Positions 10,190-20,130 of a DNA stretch of 64,000 nt are shown piece by piece. The DNA lies in assembly GCF_009901525.1 (NCBI RefSeq), contig NZ_CP019288.1, positions 2,261,501 to 2,325,500 on the forward strand, in the 5' to 3' direction. Below the pieces are notes generated by a model. That model was not told where the DNA came from, made no database searches, and saw nothing but the letters and a program-made list of their open reading frames with translations. The DNA is from Kordia antarctica. GTDB lineage: Bacteria > Bacteroidota > Bacteroidia > Flavobacteriales > Flavobacteriaceae. Both the position numbers and the translations under genes were made by a program. Positions within the stretch are counted from its first letter, which is position 1. Each line of letters begins with the position of its first letter.

Positions 10190-10459
10190 TTACCAACTTG
10201 CTTTTCTAACTCCAGGTATTAACCCTTTGTTAGCCATTTCTCTGAACATTACACGAGAAAGTCCAAACTGACGCATATATCCTTTTGGTCTTCCTGTAAG
10301 TTTGCAACGATTATGCATACGAACTGGAGAAGCATTTTTCGGCAACCTTTGCAATGCTTCGTAATCTCCAGCTTCTTTTAAAGCTTTTCTTTTCTCAGCA
10401 TATTTAGCAACCGTTTTTGCTCTTTTCACCTCGCGGGCTTTCATTGATTCTTTAGCCAT
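10190..10459 (-). CDS. rpsN: 30S ribosomal protein S14, long zinc-free form
   Basis: An 89-residue S14 of the long class without the CxxC zinc motif. The family region [52 protein letters not shown] is complete. It starts two bases after the rplE stop, implying coupling. Confidence 0.98.
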   Translation of the reverse strand: MAKESMKAREVKRAKTVAKYAEKRKALKEAGDYEALQRLPKNASPVRMHNRCKLTGRPKGYMRQFGLSRVMFREMANKGLIPGVRKASW

Positions 10460-10461
10460 AA

Positions 10462-11013
10462 TTAGTTCTTTTTAAAAGGTAAACCTAGTTCAGTTAATAA
10501 TGATTTAGCTTCTTTGTCTGTTGACGCAGAAGTCACAAATGTAATATCCATACCAGCAATTCTGTTTACTTTATCGATATTTATTTCTGGGAAGATAATT
10601 TGCTCAGTAATTCCTAAGTTATAATTACCTCTTCCATCAAATCCATTTGCTTTGATTCCACCAAAATCTCTTACACGCGGTAAGGCTGAAGTAGCCAATC
10701 TATCAAAGAACTCATACATTTGCTCTCCTCTTAACGTAACTTTCACGCCAATTGGCATTCCTTTACGTAATTTGAACGTTGCAACATCCTTTTTAGATAA
10801 GGTATGAATAGCCTTTTGTCCTGTAATTTTCCCAAACTCCTCAAGAGCATGGTCAATTAATTTCTTATCAGCTACAGCACCACCAACACCTCTACTCAAA
10901 ACAATTTTTTCAAGTTTTGGCACCTGCATTACGTTATTGTAACCGAATTCTTCTGTAAGAGCTTGGATAACTCTATCCTTGTACTCTTGTTTTAATCTTG
11001 GAATATAAGCCAT
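10462..11013 (-). CDS. rplE: 50S ribosomal protein L5
   Basis: A 183-residue 5S rRNA-binding protein of the central protuberance. Recognisable parts are [61 protein letters not shown] and [31 protein letters not shown]. It starts two bases after the rplX stop. Confidence 0.98.
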   Translation of the reverse strand: MAYIPRLKQEYKDRVIQALTEEFGYNNVMQVPKLEKIVLSRGVGGAVADKKLIDHALEEFGKITGQKAIHTLSKKDVATFKLRKGMPIGVKVTLRGEQMYEFFDRLATSALPRVRDFGGIKANGFDGRGNYNLGITEQIIFPEINIDKVNRIAGMDITFVTSASTDKEAKSLLTELGLPFKKN

Positions 11014-11015
11014 AA

Positions 11016-11327
11016 CTATAATACTTCATTAGATTTTTTAGAAAACCTTACTTTCTTATCACCTTCCATTCTGTAACCAATTCTTGTTGTTTCTCCTTTT
11101 GAAGTCAACAAAGATAAGTTAGATATTTGAATAGGCGCTTCTTTTTTAACGATTCCACCTTGAGGATTTTGAGCACTAGGCTTTTGATGCTTAGATACCA
11201 TGTTTACTCCTTCAACAATCGCTTTGTTCTTTTCACGAAGAATAGTTAGCACTTTACCTTCAGACCCTTTATGATCTCCAGCTATTACTCTTACTGTATC
11301 TCCTGATTTTATCTTTAGTTTTGTCAT
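11016..11327 (-). CDS. rplX: 50S ribosomal protein L24
   Basis: A 103-residue KOW-domain protein that initiates 50S assembly. The KOW motif is [21 protein letters not shown] near the N-terminus, followed by [32 protein letters not shown]. It lies 13 bases downstream of rplN. Confidence 0.98.
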   Translation of the reverse strand: MTKLKIKSGDTVRVIAGDHKGSEGKVLTILREKNKAIVEGVNMVSKHQKPSAQNPQGGIVKKEAPIQISNLSLLTSKGETTRIGYRMEGDKKVRFSKKSNEVL

Positions 11328-11340
11328 CTTAAATAATGTA

Positions 11341-11709
11341 TTAAAGCACTTCTGGTGCTAATGATACAATTTTCATGAATTGCTTATCACGAAGTTCTCT
11401 AGCAACTGGTCCGAAAACACGTGTTCCTCTCATTTCCCCTGTTGGGTTTAAAAGTACACAAGCGTTATCATCGAATCTTATATAAGATCCATCTGGCCTT
11501 CTTACTTCTTTCTTAGTACGTACAACAACTGCTGTAGAAACTTGTCCCTTCTTAACACTACCGTTGGGAGTTGCATCTTTTACAGTTACAACAATTTTGT
11601 CTCCTACAGAAGCGTACCTTCTTTTAGTTCCGCCTAATACACGAATAGTTAAAACTTCTTTAGCTCCCGTGTTATCTGCTACTTTTAATCTTGATTCTTG
11701 TTGTACCAT
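11341..11709 (-). CDS. rplN: 50S ribosomal protein L14
   Basis: A 122-residue intersubunit-bridge protein. It begins [27 protein letters not shown] and has the conserved [47 protein letters not shown]. It starts two bases after the rpsQ stop. Confidence 0.98.
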   Translation of the reverse strand: MVQQESRLKVADNTGAKEVLTIRVLGGTKRRYASVGDKIVVTVKDATPNGSVKKGQVSTAVVVRTKKEVRRPDGSYIRFDDNACVLLNPTGEMRGTRVFGPVARELRDKQFMKIVSLAPEVL

Positions 11710-11711
11710 AA

Positions 11712-11969
11712 TTACTTAGCTCTTTCAATGATTTCAACTAATCTCCAACATTTGGTTTTACTCAATGGACGTGTTTCCATTATTTTTACTGTATCACCAA
11801 TGTTGCAATCGTTCTTTTCGTCGTGCGCAACGTATTTCTTTGTTTTTAACACGAACTTTCCGTACATAGGATGCTTTACTCGTTTAACTTCGGAAACCAC
11901 TATTGATTTCGTCATTTTATCACTGGTAACAACACCTATTCTCTCTTTTCTTAAATTTCTTTTTTCCAT
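11712..11969 (-). CDS. rpsQ: 30S ribosomal protein S17
   Basis: An 85-residue OB-fold 16S rRNA-binding protein. Family motifs are [74 protein letters not shown]. The spacing is 18 bases from rpmC. Confidence 0.98.
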   Translation of the reverse strand: MEKRNLRKERIGVVTSDKMTKSIVVSEVKRVKHPMYGKFVLKTKKYVAHDEKNDCNIGDTVKIMETRPLSKTKCWRLVEIIERAK

Positions 11970-11987
11970 CTGTCAGTAGAATTCAAT

Positions 11988-12179
11988 TTATTGCAATTCT
12001 CTTTTAGTTAGTTCAGTAGCTACTCTTGCAACTGTTCTTCGTACCGAACGCAACTGAATTGGATTATCCAAAGGAGACATAGCATGCGCTAGTTTCAAGT
12101 CAGAATGACTTTTCTTAAACTCCTTTAATTTCTCTTGTAACTCAGCTACAGATAATTCTTTAATTTCTGATTGTTTCAT
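11988..12179 (-). CDS. rpmC: 50S ribosomal protein L29
   Basis: A 63-residue two-helix protein near the polypeptide exit tunnel. It reads MKQSEIKELSVAELQEKLKEFKKSHSDLKLAHAM and ends in the conserved LRSVRRTVARVATELTKRELQ. It lies 13 bases after rplP and is cotranscribed with rpsQ. Confidence 0.97.
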   Translation of the reverse strand: MKQSEIKELSVAELQEKLKEFKKSHSDLKLAHAMSPLDNPIQLRSVRRTVARVATELTKRELQ

Positions 12180-12192
12180 AACTTATTAAAAA

Positions 12193-12612
12193 TTAAGCTT
12201 CGAAATCTCGAGCTACAATAAACTTAGTTTTAACTGGTAATTTTTGAGCTGCTAAGCGTAATGCTTCTTTAGCAACTTCCATAGGAACTCCTCCTACTTC
12301 AAAAATAATTCTCCCAGGTTTCACAACAGCTGCCCAGTATTCTGGCGCACCTTTACCTTTACCCATACGTACTTCAAGCGGCTTCTTTGTAATTGGCTTG
12401 TCTGGAAAAATCTTAATCCATAATTGACCTTCTCTTTTCATGAAACGAGTTGCCGCAACACGGGCTGCTTCAATTTGACGAGATGTCAAAAAATTTGAAT
12501 CTAATGATTTAATACCAAACATACCGTTAGAAAGTAAGTGACCTCTACCAGAGTTCCCTTTCATTCGCCCTTTCTGTACTTTACGATATTTTGTTCTTTT
12601 TGGCTGTAACAT
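12193..12612 (-). CDS. rplP: 50S ribosomal protein L16
   Basis: A 139-residue protein near the A-site tRNA elbow. It starts [19 protein letters not shown] and contains [65 protein letters not shown], all diagnostic. It lies 20 bases after rpsC. Confidence 0.98.
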   Translation of the reverse strand: MLQPKRTKYRKVQKGRMKGNSGRGHLLSNGMFGIKSLDSNFLTSRQIEAARVAATRFMKREGQLWIKIFPDKPITKKPLEVRMGKGKGAPEYWAAVVKPGRIIFEVGGVPMEVAKEALRLAAQKLPVKTKFIVARDFEA

Positions 12613-12632
12613 TTTTCTTTAACTTTAAAAAA

Positions 12633-13358
12633 TTACTTTCTACGACGAGGTTTTCCTTTTCCACCTGAGTTATTATTTCCACCTTTTCCAGATTGCTTTT
12701 TAGCCATCCCTACTAATGGAGATAATTCTCTTTTTCCATAGACCTCACCTTTCATGATCCACACTTTAACTCCTAATCTACCGTAAGTAGTATGAGCTTC
12801 ATGAAGTGTGTAATCGATGTCTGCTCTGAAAGTTGACAAAGGAATACGACCATCTTTATAAGATTCCGATCGTGCCATTTCCGCTCCGTTTAATCGGCCA
12901 GAAATTTGCACTTTAATACCTTCTGCATTCATACGCATTGCAGCAGCAATTGCCATTTTGATAGCTCTTCTATACGAAATTCTGTTTTCGATTTGACGCG
13001 CTATACTAGCTGCAACTAAGTTTGCATCAAGTTCAGGTCTCTTAATTTCAAAGATATTGATCTGCACTTCTTTACCAGTAATCTTCTTAAGCTCTTCTTT
13101 CAACTTGTCTACCTCTTGACCGCCTTTACCAATAATGATACCTGGGCGAGCCGTCGTGATAGTAACGGTTACAAGTTTAAGCGTACGCTCGATGATTACT
13201 CTAGAAACACTAGCTTTAGATAAACGAGCATGGATATACTTTCTGATTTTATCGTCCTCAGCAAGTTTATCTCCATAGTCATTACCTCCGTACCAGTTGG
13301 ATTCCCATCCTCTGATGATACCAAGGCGATTTCCGATTGGATTTGTCTTTTGTCCCAT
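12633..13358 (-). CDS. rpsC: 30S ribosomal protein S3
   Basis: A 241-residue protein at the mRNA entry channel. It begins [28 protein letters not shown] domain with the [18 protein letters not shown] loop is visible, and the C-terminal domain contains [26 protein letters not shown]. The tail after about residue 220 is Lys/Gly/Asn-rich and disordered-looking. It is nine bases after rplV. Confidence 0.98.
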   Translation of the reverse strand: MGQKTNPIGNRLGIIRGWESNWYGGNDYGDKLAEDDKIRKYIHARLSKASVSRVIIERTLKLVTVTITTARPGIIIGKGGQEVDKLKEELKKITGKEVQINIFEIKRPELDANLVAASIARQIENRISYRRAIKMAIAAAMRMNAEGIKVQISGRLNGAEMARSESYKDGRIPLSTFRADIDYTLHEAHTTYGRLGVKVWIMKGEVYGKRELSPLVGMAKKQSGKGGNNNSGGKGKPRRRK

Positions 13359-13367
13359 ACTTCTATC

Positions 13368-13775
13368 TTAACTTTGTGTATTATTATTAGCTCCTAACAC
13401 CAATGTAACATGGTTGGAACGCTTTCTTATTCTATGTGCACGACCTTGAGGTGCTGGACGAAGTCTTTTTAACATACTTCCACCATCAACTCTGATCTCT
13501 TTTACAAACAATTCAGCTTCTTCAACGCTAGCATCTTCGTTTTTAGCTTGCCAGTTTGCAATAGCAGACAATAACAATTTTTCTAAACGACGTGACGCTT
13601 CTTTTTGACTGAATTTCAATATATGAAGCGCTTTTTCTACTTTAACACCTCTTACTAAATCCGCTACTAAACGCATTTTTCTTGGTGAAGTAGGGCAGTT
13701 ATTCAACTTTGCAAAGGCTATACTTTTCTTAGCCTCTTTGATTTGCTCTGCTCTTTCTCTTTTACGAACTCCCAT
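13368..13775 (-). CDS. rplV: 50S ribosomal protein L22
   Basis: A 135-residue exit-tunnel protein. The family core is [52 protein letters not shown]. The tunnel hairpin [26 protein letters not shown] carries the positions affected in macrolide-resistant mutants elsewhere, and it shows no insertion or deletion. It lies nine bases after rpsS. Confidence 0.98.
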   Translation of the reverse strand: MGVRKRERAEQIKEAKKSIAFAKLNNCPTSPRKMRLVADLVRGVKVEKALHILKFSQKEASRRLEKLLLSAIANWQAKNEDASVEEAELFVKEIRVDGGSMLKRLRPAPQGRAHRIRKRSNHVTLVLGANNNTQS

Positions 13776-13784
13776 AGCTTCTTA

Positions 13785-14063
13785 TTATTTTTTTCCTTTA
13801 TTTTTTGCACCAGCGTGACCTCTAAATGATCTTGTTGGTGAAAATTCTCCTAATTTATGTCCTACCATGTTCTCTGTAACATATACAGGAACAAATTGAC
13901 GTCCGTTATGCACAGCAATAGTTTGACCAACGAAATCTGGAGTAATCATAGATGCTCTTGACCAAGTTTTGATCACTGCTTTCTTTCCTGACTCAACATT
14001 TTGTTGAACTTTTTTATCTAAACTATAGTGAACGTAAGGTCCTTTTTTTAATGATCTAGCCAT
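13785..14063 (-). CDS. rpsS: 30S ribosomal protein S19
   Basis: A 92-residue head protein that pairs with S13. It begins [19 protein letters not shown] and has [52 protein letters not shown]. It starts three bases after the rplB stop. Confidence 0.98.
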   Translation of the reverse strand: MARSLKKGPYVHYSLDKKVQQNVESGKKAVIKTWSRASMITPDFVGQTIAVHNGRQFVPVYVTENMVGHKLGEFSPTRSFRGHAGAKNKGKK

Positions 14064-14066
14064 GTC

Positions 14067-14891
14067 TTATTTCTTTCTACGTTCTATGATATACTTATTA
14101 CTTGCTTTCGTCTTAGATCTTGTACGGTATCCTTTAGCAGGAATTCCATTTCTTGATCTTGGATGACCTCCAGAAGATTTACCTTCTCCACCACCCATTG
14201 GGTGATCAACAGGGTTCATTACTACTGGTCTAGTTCTTGGTCTTCTACCTAACCATCTTCCTCTACCTGCTTTCCCAGATACTAATAACTGGTGATCAGA
14301 GTTAGAGATAGCACCAATTGTCGCTAAACAATTAGCCATTACCATTCTAGTTTCCCCAGAAGGCAATTTGATAGTAGCGTATTTACCGTCACGCGCCATT
14401 AACTGAGCAAAAGCACCAGCACTACGAGCCATAACAGCTCCTTGTCCTGGACGCAATTCTACACAGGAAACAATAGTTCCTAATGGAATACTGCTTAATG
14501 GCATTGTGTTTCCTATTTCCGGAGCAACTTGTTCTCCTGAAATAACGGTTTGACCTACTTTTAAACCATTTTGAGCTATGATATAGCGCTTTTCACCATC
14601 AGCATATTCTACTAATGCAATGAAAGCAGTTCTATTTGGATCATACTCAATAGATTTAACTTCCGCAGGAACTTCTTTTCTATCTCTTTTGAAATCAATA
14701 ATTCGGTATCTTTTCTTATGACCACCTCCGATGTAACGCATGGTCATTTTACCTTGATTGTTTCTACCACCAGATCTCTTTTTCGGTACGAGTAAACTCT
14801 TTTCCGGCTTATCAGTAGTAATGGCATCGAATCCGTTGACTACTCTAAAACGCTGAGCTGGTGTTACTGGTTTTAATTTTCTTACTGACAT
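14067..14891 (-). CDS. rplB: 50S ribosomal protein L2
   Basis: A 274-residue protein essential for subunit joining and peptidyl transfer. The N-terminal OB region includes [29 protein letters not shown]. The C-terminal domain has the conserved [35 protein letters not shown], including the His used in the peptidyl-transferase region. It lies 13 bases after rplW. Confidence 0.98.
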   Translation of the reverse strand: MSVRKLKPVTPAQRFRVVNGFDAITTDKPEKSLLVPKKRSGGRNNQGKMTMRYIGGGHKKRYRIIDFKRDRKEVPAEVKSIEYDPNRTAFIALVEYADGEKRYIIAQNGLKVGQTVISGEQVAPEIGNTMPLSSIPLGTIVSCVELRPGQGAVMARSAGAFAQLMARDGKYATIKLPSGETRMVMANCLATIGAISNSDHQLLVSGKAGRGRWLGRRPRTRPVVMNPVDHPMGGGEGKSSGGHPRSRNGIPAKGYRTRSKTKASNKYIIERRKK

Positions 14892-14904
14892 TGTTTGTCT
14901 TTAC

Positions 14905-15195
14905 TTATATATTGCTATAAAAATCAATAATATCTCCTTCCGCCACATCAACTATCGCTTTTTTCGTTGCGTTAGTCTTACCATGCTGAACTCCAGTCTT
15001 GGTGAAGCGTACTTTTCTATCCGGTCCGTAATTCATAGTACGAACTTTCTCTACAGAAACCCCATAAGTAGCTTCTATAGTTTTCTTAATCTCAACTTTG
15101 TTAGCTTTTACATTCACTAAGAAGGCATATCGATTATTTAATTCACTATCAGCTGTAGCTTTTTCTGTTACAACTGGTTTAATTAAGATGCTCAT
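14905..15195 (-). CDS. rplW: 50S ribosomal protein L23
   Basis: A 96-residue protein at the tunnel exit that docks SRP and trigger factor in studied bacteria. It begins MSILIKPVVTEKATADSELNNRYAFLVNVKANKVEIKKTIEATYGVSVEKVRTMNYG. It starts eight bases after the rplD stop. Confidence 0.97.
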   Translation of the reverse strand: MSILIKPVVTEKATADSELNNRYAFLVNVKANKVEIKKTIEATYGVSVEKVRTMNYGPDRKVRFTKTGVQHGKTNATKKAIVDVAEGDIIDFYSNI

Positions 15196-15203
15196 TTGGT
15201 TCT

Positions 15204-15833
15204 TTATTTACTTAGATTTGACTCAATTCCCTCTAACGCACCTTCAAATAGAACTATACTATTTGCATTGATAATTTTGTAAGTGCTTAATTCTGAACTA
15301 GTTAGAACCTCAGAGGTTTTCAAATTACGTGACGACAAATATACATTATTATTTGAATCACCCAACACAAATAGCGATTTTTTACTATCTAACCCTAAAG
15401 CTTTCAATAGATTGATGAAATTTTTAGTTTTAGGAGCATCAAAATTAAAGTCTTCAAGTACAATGATAGACTCACTTTTCGCCTTTAATGTAAGAGCTGA
15501 TTTTCTAGCCAATCTCTTTACATTTTTGTTTAACTTCTGAGAGTAACTTCTTGGTCTAGGACCAAAAACTCTACCTCCACCTTTGAATAAAGGGTTTTTA
15601 ATACTACCTGCTCTCGCCGTACCAGTACCTTTTTGTTTCTTAATCTTTCTAGTACTACCAACAATCTCAGCTCTTTCTTTAGCCTTGTGCGTTCCTTGTC
15701 TTTGATTAGCAAGATATTGCTTCACAGATAAGTAAACTGCATGATCATTTGGTTCTATAGCGTAAACAGCATCAGAAAGGTTTGCCTTTCTACCTGTTTC
15801 TTTTCCGTTTAAATCTAAAACTGCTATTTCCAT
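15204..15833 (-). CDS. rplD: 50S ribosomal protein L4
   Basis: A 209-residue tunnel protein. The extended rRNA-binding loop shows RQGTHKAKERAEIVGSTRKIKKQKGTGTARAGSIKNPLFKGGGRVFGPRPRSY. The start codon overlaps the rplC stop in a TAATG junction, so translation is coupled. In E. coli L4 also represses the S10 operon by attenuation. Here a terminator-like hairpin lies upstream of rplC (see 16502-16530). Confidence 0.98.
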   Translation of the reverse strand: MEIAVLDLNGKETGRKANLSDAVYAIEPNDHAVYLSVKQYLANQRQGTHKAKERAEIVGSTRKIKKQKGTGTARAGSIKNPLFKGGGRVFGPRPRSYSQKLNKNVKRLARKSALTLKAKSESIIVLEDFNFDAPKTKNFINLLKALGLDSKKSLFVLGDSNNNVYLSSRNLKTSEVLTSSELSTYKIINANSIVLFEGALEGIESNLSK

Positions 15834-16450
15834 TACTTCTGAACGATTACATAAGCGTTTTTATGCCCAGGAACACATCCTTTGACAACTATCAAGTTCT
15901 TCTCAGGAACAACTTTTAAAACTCTTAAATTTTGAACTTTCACTTTATCTCCACCCATTCTTCCTGCCATACGCATTCCTTTGAATACACGTGCAGGGTA
16001 AGAAGCAGCTCCAATAGATCCTGGTGCTCTAAGACGGTTGTGCTGACCGTGTGTAGCTTGACCTACTCCAGCAAATCCGTGACGTTTTACAACACCTTGA
16101 AATCCTTTACCTTTAGAAGTACCAGCAACATCTACAAATTCACCTTCTTCAAAGTGGTCTACAGTAATGCTGTCTCCTAATTTATACTCTTTCTCAAATC
16201 CTTGGAATTCAATAACTTTGTATTTAGGCGAAGTACCTGCTTTTTTAAAGTGACCATTAGCCGCTTTTGAAGCACGTTTCTCTGCCTTGTCATCGAAACC
16301 AAGCTGAAGAGCCGAATACCCGTCAACCTCATCGGTTCTGACTTGGGTAACGACACAAGGTCCAGCTTCAATAACTGTACATGGAATGTTTTTTCCATTC
16401 TCGTCAAAGATACTTGTCATGCCGATTTTCTTTCCAATTAACCCAGACAT
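15833..16450 (-). CDS. rplC: 50S ribosomal protein L3
   Basis: A 205-residue early-assembly protein near the peptidyl-transferase centre. It begins [19 protein letters not shown]. The central loop is [63 protein letters not shown], which includes the conserved Gln that is methylated in other species. It is preceded by an unusually long 156-base gap holding a terminator-like hairpin. Confidence 0.98.
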   Translation of the reverse strand: MSGLIGKKIGMTSIFDENGKNIPCTVIEAGPCVVTQVRTDEVDGYSALQLGFDDKAEKRASKAANGHFKKAGTSPKYKVIEFQGFEKEYKLGDSITVDHFEEGEFVDVAGTSKGKGFQGVVKRHGFAGVGQATHGQHNRLRAPGSIGAASYPARVFKGMRMAGRMGGDKVKVQNLRVLKVVPEKNLIVVKGCVPGHKNAYVIVQK

Positions 16451-16471
16451 ATTTATTAATTTAATTAATTA

Positions 16472-16573
16472 TTATTTGCTTTCTTTTGAAAGCTCTAAAA
16501 AAAACAGGGTTAAATACTTCAACCCTGTTTGATGTATTTTTACCATTTTTCCTTTGCGAAACGCTCCAGACAT
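16472..16573 (-). CDS. Possible 33-residue leader peptide before rplC
   Basis: An ATG at 16571-16573 opens a 33-codon frame, MSGAFRKGKMVKIHQTGL..., which ends at TAA 16472-16474, 21 bases before the rplC start. It spans the terminator-like hairpin at 16502-16530 and a second hairpin at 16478-16493. Its placement suggests that ribosomes translating it could disturb the hairpins. There is no homology support, and it may be chance. Confidence 0.25.
   Translation of the reverse strand: MSGAFRKGKMVKIHQTGLKYLTLFFLELSKESK
16494..16530 (-). terminator. Terminator-like hairpin between rpsJ and rplC (possible attenuator)
   Basis: Perfect 10-bp inverted repeat AAACAGGGTT (16502-16511) and AACCCTGTTT (16521-16530) with a 9-base loop. 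On the transcribed (minus) strand it is followed directly by a run of T residues at 16505-16498. A second short hairpin (GCTTTC-TTTT-GAAAGC, 16478-16493) follows. Since rplC and more than 20 essential genes lie downstream, it must be read through at least partly. Confidence 0.75.
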
Positions 16574-16606
16574 GTTACTAAAAGATTCCCTTTTAGTTTT
16601 TTATGA

Positions 16607-16912
16607 TCACACTTTGATCTCTACTTCAACACCACTTGGTAATTCAAGTTTCATAAGCGCATCAATTGTTTTTGAAGAAGAACTATAGATATCTAATAGT
16701 CTCTTGTAAGAACTTAATTGAAATTGCTCTCTTGATTTCTTGTTTACGTGTGGAGAACGTAATACAGTAAAGATTTTTTTGTGCGTAGGTAACGGAATTG
16801 GTCCAGTTACAATAGCTCCAGTAGTTTTTACTGTTTTTACGATTTTTTCAGCTGACTTGTCAACTAAGTTATGATCGTAAGATTTTAATTTGATTCTAAT
16901 TTTTTGACTCAT
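16607..16912 (-). CDS. rpsJ: 30S ribosomal protein S10
   Basis: A 101-residue head protein, known elsewhere also as the NusE antitermination factor. Family regions are [60 protein letters not shown]. It lies 10 bases after fusA. The 156-base gap that follows is the longest inside the super-operon and holds a terminator-like hairpin. Confidence 0.98.
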   Translation of the reverse strand: MSQKIRIKLKSYDHNLVDKSAEKIVKTVKTTGAIVTGPIPLPTHKKIFTVLRSPHVNKKSREQFQLSSYKRLLDIYSSSSKTIDALMKLELPSGVEVEIKV

Positions 16913-16922
16913 TTTCTTAGTT

Positions 16923-19055
16923 TTAAGCAGTTACACCTTTAGATTTTGCAATTACATCTTCTGAAATATTAGAAGGAGTTTGTGCATAATGTGAAAATTC
17001 CATTGTTGATGTTGCTCTTCCTGATGATAATGTTCTTAATGTAGTTACATATCCAAACATTTCAGATAACGGAACATCTGCTTTTACAACTTTCGCTCCA
17101 GCTCTATCATCCATCGCGTTCACTTGACCACGACGACGGTTTAAATCTCCAACAATATCACCCATGTTTTCTTCTGGTGTTACTACATCCATTTTCATGA
17201 TTGGCTCAAGAATAACAGCTCCAGCAGCTTTCGCAGCAGCTTTATACCCTAATTTAGCAGCCAACTCAAATGAAAGTGCATCAGAATCCACAGCGTGGAA
17301 AGATCCATCTTTTAATGTAATCTTCATTGTATCCATCTCAAATCCTGCCAAAGGTCCATTCTGCATAGCAGCTTTGAATCCTTTTTCAACAGATGGTATA
17401 AATTCTTTAGGAATACGACCACCTTTAATTTGATCAACAAATTGTAATCCAGAACCTTCAAAATCTTCATCAGCAGGTCCCATTTCGAAAACAATATCTC
17501 CAAACTTACCACGTCCACCAGATTGTTTCTTGTAAGTTTCTCTGTGCTGAGCGGTTTTAGTTAATGCTTCTTTGTATTCTACTTGTGGTTCTCCTTGATT
17601 TACTTCAACCTTAAATTCACGTCTTAAACGATCTACAATAATATCTAAGTGAAGTTCACCCATTCCAGATATAATTGTTTGTCCAGAAGCCTCATCAGTT
17701 TTAACTTGAAAAGTAGGATCTTCTTCAGCTAGTTTACCTAAAGCCATTCCTAATTTATCAACATCTGCTTTCGTCTTAGGTTCAACCGCGATACCGATTA
17801 CCGGATCAGGGAAGTCCATAGATTCTAAAACAATTGGATGTTTTTCATCAGAAAGCGTATCTCCAGTTTTAATACTTTTAAAACCTACAGCCGCTCCAAT
17901 ATCTCCTGCTTCGATAAAATCGATTGAATTTTGCTTGTTAGCATGCATTTGATAGATACGAGAAATACGTTCTTTTTTACCAGAACGGTTATTTAAAACG
18001 TACGAACCTGCATCTAAACGACCAGAGTATGCTCTAAAGAATGCTAAACGACCTACAAAAGGATCTGTAGCAATTTTAAATGCTAATGCAGCAAACGGCT
18101 CATTGACATCTGGTTTACGCAATTCTTCTTTTTCTGTATCAGGATTCATCCCTACAATACCATCCTTGTCCATTGGAGAAGGCAAATAACGACATACAGC
18201 ATCTAATAAGAACTGTACTCCTTTATTTTTAAAGGCAGAACCACAAATCATTGGAATGATTGCCATATCCATTACAGCAGCACGCAGCGCAGAATGCACT
18301 TCTTCTTCTGTAATAGAATCTTCATCTTCCATGAATTTTTCTAAAAGATCCTCGTCATAACTTGCTACTTCTTCAATTAAAAGCGCACGATATTTACGAG
18401 CTTCTTCTTTCATATCTTCTGGAATTTCGATAACGTCAAAAGTTGCCCCTTGAGTTTCATCATGCCATACGATAGCTCTATTCTTTACTAAGTCAACAAT
18501 ACCTTTGAAATTTTCTTCGTCTCCAATATTAAGAACGATAGGCACAGCATTTGAACCTAACATTTCTTTAACTTGAGTACAAACCATCATAAAGTCAGAA
18601 CCTTGACGATCCATTTTGTTTACGAATCCAATTCTTGGTACTTTGTAGTTATCGGCAAGTCTCCAGTTAGTTTCAGATTGTGGCTCAACACCATCAACTG
18701 CACTAAATAAGAAAACTAAACCATCCAATACACGTAATGACCGATTTACTTCAACAGTAAAATCAACGTGTCCTGGAGTATCAATAATGTTGAAATGATA
18801 ATCTTTTGTATCTGGTGTTGGTTCTGCATTTTCTAAAGGAAACTGCCATGTACATGTTGTAGCAGCAGACGTAATTGTAATACCACGTTCTTGCTCTTGC
18901 TCCATCCAGTCCATTGTTGCAGCACCATCATGCACTTCACCAATTTTATGACTTACACCTGTATAATACAATACACGCTCAGTCGTAGTGGTTTTACCAG
19001 CATCAATATGCGCAGCAATACCTATGTTTCTTGTAAATTTTAAATCTCTAGCCAT
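16923..19055 (-). CDS. fusA: Elongation factor G
   Basis: A 710-residue translocation GTPase. G-domain motifs are [19 protein letters not shown] (G1), [11 protein letters not shown] (G2), DTPGHVDF (G3) and NKMDRQ (G4). Domain IV contains the conserved [19 protein letters not shown] and the tip loop region [23 protein letters not shown]. It is the canonical full-length form, without the substitutions that mark the recycling paralogue EF-G2. It lies 17 bases behind rpsG. No tuf gene follows it, and rpsJ comes directly after. Confidence 0.98.
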   Translation of the reverse strand: MARDLKFTRNIGIAAHIDAGKTTTTERVLYYTGVSHKIGEVHDGAATMDWMEQEQERGITITSAATTCTWQFPLENAEPTPDTKDYHFNIIDTPGHVDFTVEVNRSLRVLDGLVFLFSAVDGVEPQSETNWRLADNYKVPRIGFVNKMDRQGSDFMMVCTQVKEMLGSNAVPIVLNIGDEENFKGIVDLVKNRAIVWHDETQGATFDVIEIPEDMKEEARKYRALLIEEVASYDEDLLEKFMEDEDSITEEEVHSALRAAVMDMAIIPMICGSAFKNKGVQFLLDAVCRYLPSPMDKDGIVGMNPDTEKEELRKPDVNEPFAALAFKIATDPFVGRLAFFRAYSGRLDAGSYVLNNRSGKKERISRIYQMHANKQNSIDFIEAGDIGAAVGFKSIKTGDTLSDEKHPIVLESMDFPDPVIGIAVEPKTKADVDKLGMALGKLAEEDPTFQVKTDEASGQTIISGMGELHLDIIVDRLRREFKVEVNQGEPQVEYKEALTKTAQHRETYKKQSGGRGKFGDIVFEMGPADEDFEGSGLQFVDQIKGGRIPKEFIPSVEKGFKAAMQNGPLAGFEMDTMKITLKDGSFHAVDSDALSFELAAKLGYKAAAKAAGAVILEPIMKMDVVTPEENMGDIVGDLNRRRGQVNAMDDRAGAKVVKADVPLSEMFGYVTTLRTLSSGRATSTMEFSHYAQTPSNISEDVIAKSKGVTA

Positions 19056-19072
19056 TTCTTAGTTGTGTCTGA

Positions 19073-19549
19073 TTAAAATCTAAAATGTGAGAATGCTTTG
19101 TTTGCTTCAGCCATTTTGTGCGTGTCTGTTCTCTTTTTAACTGCTGCACCTTCTTCTTTTGCAGCTGCTAATACTTCAGAAGCTAATTTTAAAGCCATTG
19201 ACTTCTCGTTTCTTTTACGTGAATAGGTAATTAACCATTTCATCGCAATAGATACTTTTCTATCTGGTCTGATTTGCATTGGAATTTGGAACGTAGCTCC
19301 ACCTACTCTACGAGAGCGAACTTCTACGTGTGGCATTACATTAGATAATGCATCTTTCCATAATTCTAAAGCTGATTTCTCTTCATCTGTTTTCTTTCCA
19401 TCTACAATATCCATTGCGTCATAGAAAATTTTGAATGCTACTGACTTCTTACCATCCCACATTAGGTTATTCACGAAACGTGTCACTAATTGATCATTAA
19501 ATCTTGGATCTGGTAAAAGAGGTCTTTTTTTCGCCTTACTTTTTCTCAT
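19073..19549 (-). CDS. rpsG: 30S ribosomal protein S7
   Basis: A 158-residue primary head-assembly protein. It has [29 protein letters not shown], the beta-hairpin region [37 protein letters not shown] and a C-terminus [15 protein letters not shown]. It lies 23 bases after rpsL. Confidence 0.98.
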   Translation of the reverse strand: MRKSKAKKRPLLPDPRFNDQLVTRFVNNLMWDGKKSVAFKIFYDAMDIVDGKKTDEEKSALELWKDALSNVMPHVEVRSRRVGGATFQIPMQIRPDRKVSIAMKWLITYSRKRNEKSMALKLASEVLAAAKEEGAAVKKRTDTHKMAEANKAFSHFRF

Positions 19550-19572
19550 GTCTTTACATTAAAAGTTTTTAA

Positions 19573-19947
19573 TTACTTCTTTGGGCGTTTTGCACCGTAC
19601 TTAGATCTACGCTGTGTTCTACCTTCTACACCAGCGGTGTCTAAAGCTCCACGAACGATATGATATCTAACTCCTGGTAAATCTTTTACCCTTCCACCTC
19701 TAACTAATACTATCGAGTGCTCTTGTAGATTGTGTCCTTCACCTGGAATGTATGCGTTCACTTCCTTACCATTTGTTAAACGAACTCTTGCAACTTTACG
19801 CATTGCTGAATTCGGTTTTTTTGGCGTTGTCGTGTAAACACGTGTACAAACTCCACGTCTCTGAGGACAAGAATCTAAAGCAGCCGATTTACTCTTCTTA
19901 GTTATTTTGGCTCTTCCTTTTCTTACTAATTGTGAAATTGTTGGCAT
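19573..19947 (-). CDS. rpsL: 30S ribosomal protein S12
   Basis: A 124-residue decoding-centre protein and the first gene of the super-operon. Conserved parts are [72 protein letters not shown]. Lys43 in TPKKPNS and the Lys in GRVKDLPG are the wild-type residues whose replacement gives streptomycin resistance elsewhere, so no resistance substitution is visible. Confidence 0.98.
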   Translation of the reverse strand: MPTISQLVRKGRAKITKKSKSAALDSCPQRRGVCTRVYTTTPKKPNSAMRKVARVRLTNGKEVNAYIPGEGHNLQEHSIVLVRGGRVKDLPGVRYHIVRGALDTAGVEGRTQRRSKYGAKRPKK

Positions 19948-19992
19948 CTATATTTAATATATTTTGATGTTAAAACCCTCTTTAGAGGGCGG

Positions 19993-20023
19993 CAAAGATA
20001 AGTATTTTTTTGTATTATTCAAA
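19993..20023 (-). promoter_or_regulatory. Promoter of the ribosomal super-operon
   Basis: On the minus strand there is a -33 type TTTG (20020-20023), a 19-base spacer and a perfect TAnnTTTG element TATCTTTG (19993-20000). This is the consensus arrangement for the primary sigma factor of Bacteroidota. It lies 46 bases upstream of the rpsL ATG. A small hairpin CCCTC-TTTA-GAGGG (19976-19989) falls at or just after the expected transcription start. Confidence 0.85.
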
Positions 20024-20130
20024 TCCTAATAACTTAATTTTCAATAAGATTAATTTTTTCGAGCTTTTATATACATTATTTCCTGTTTTTTTACGTTACT
20101 TTTACAACTGTTGCACTTATCTTTTTTAGT

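Noticed and set aside
19593-19947. Streptomycin-resistance substitution in S12
   Set aside because: Both key Lys positions carry the sensitive residue.
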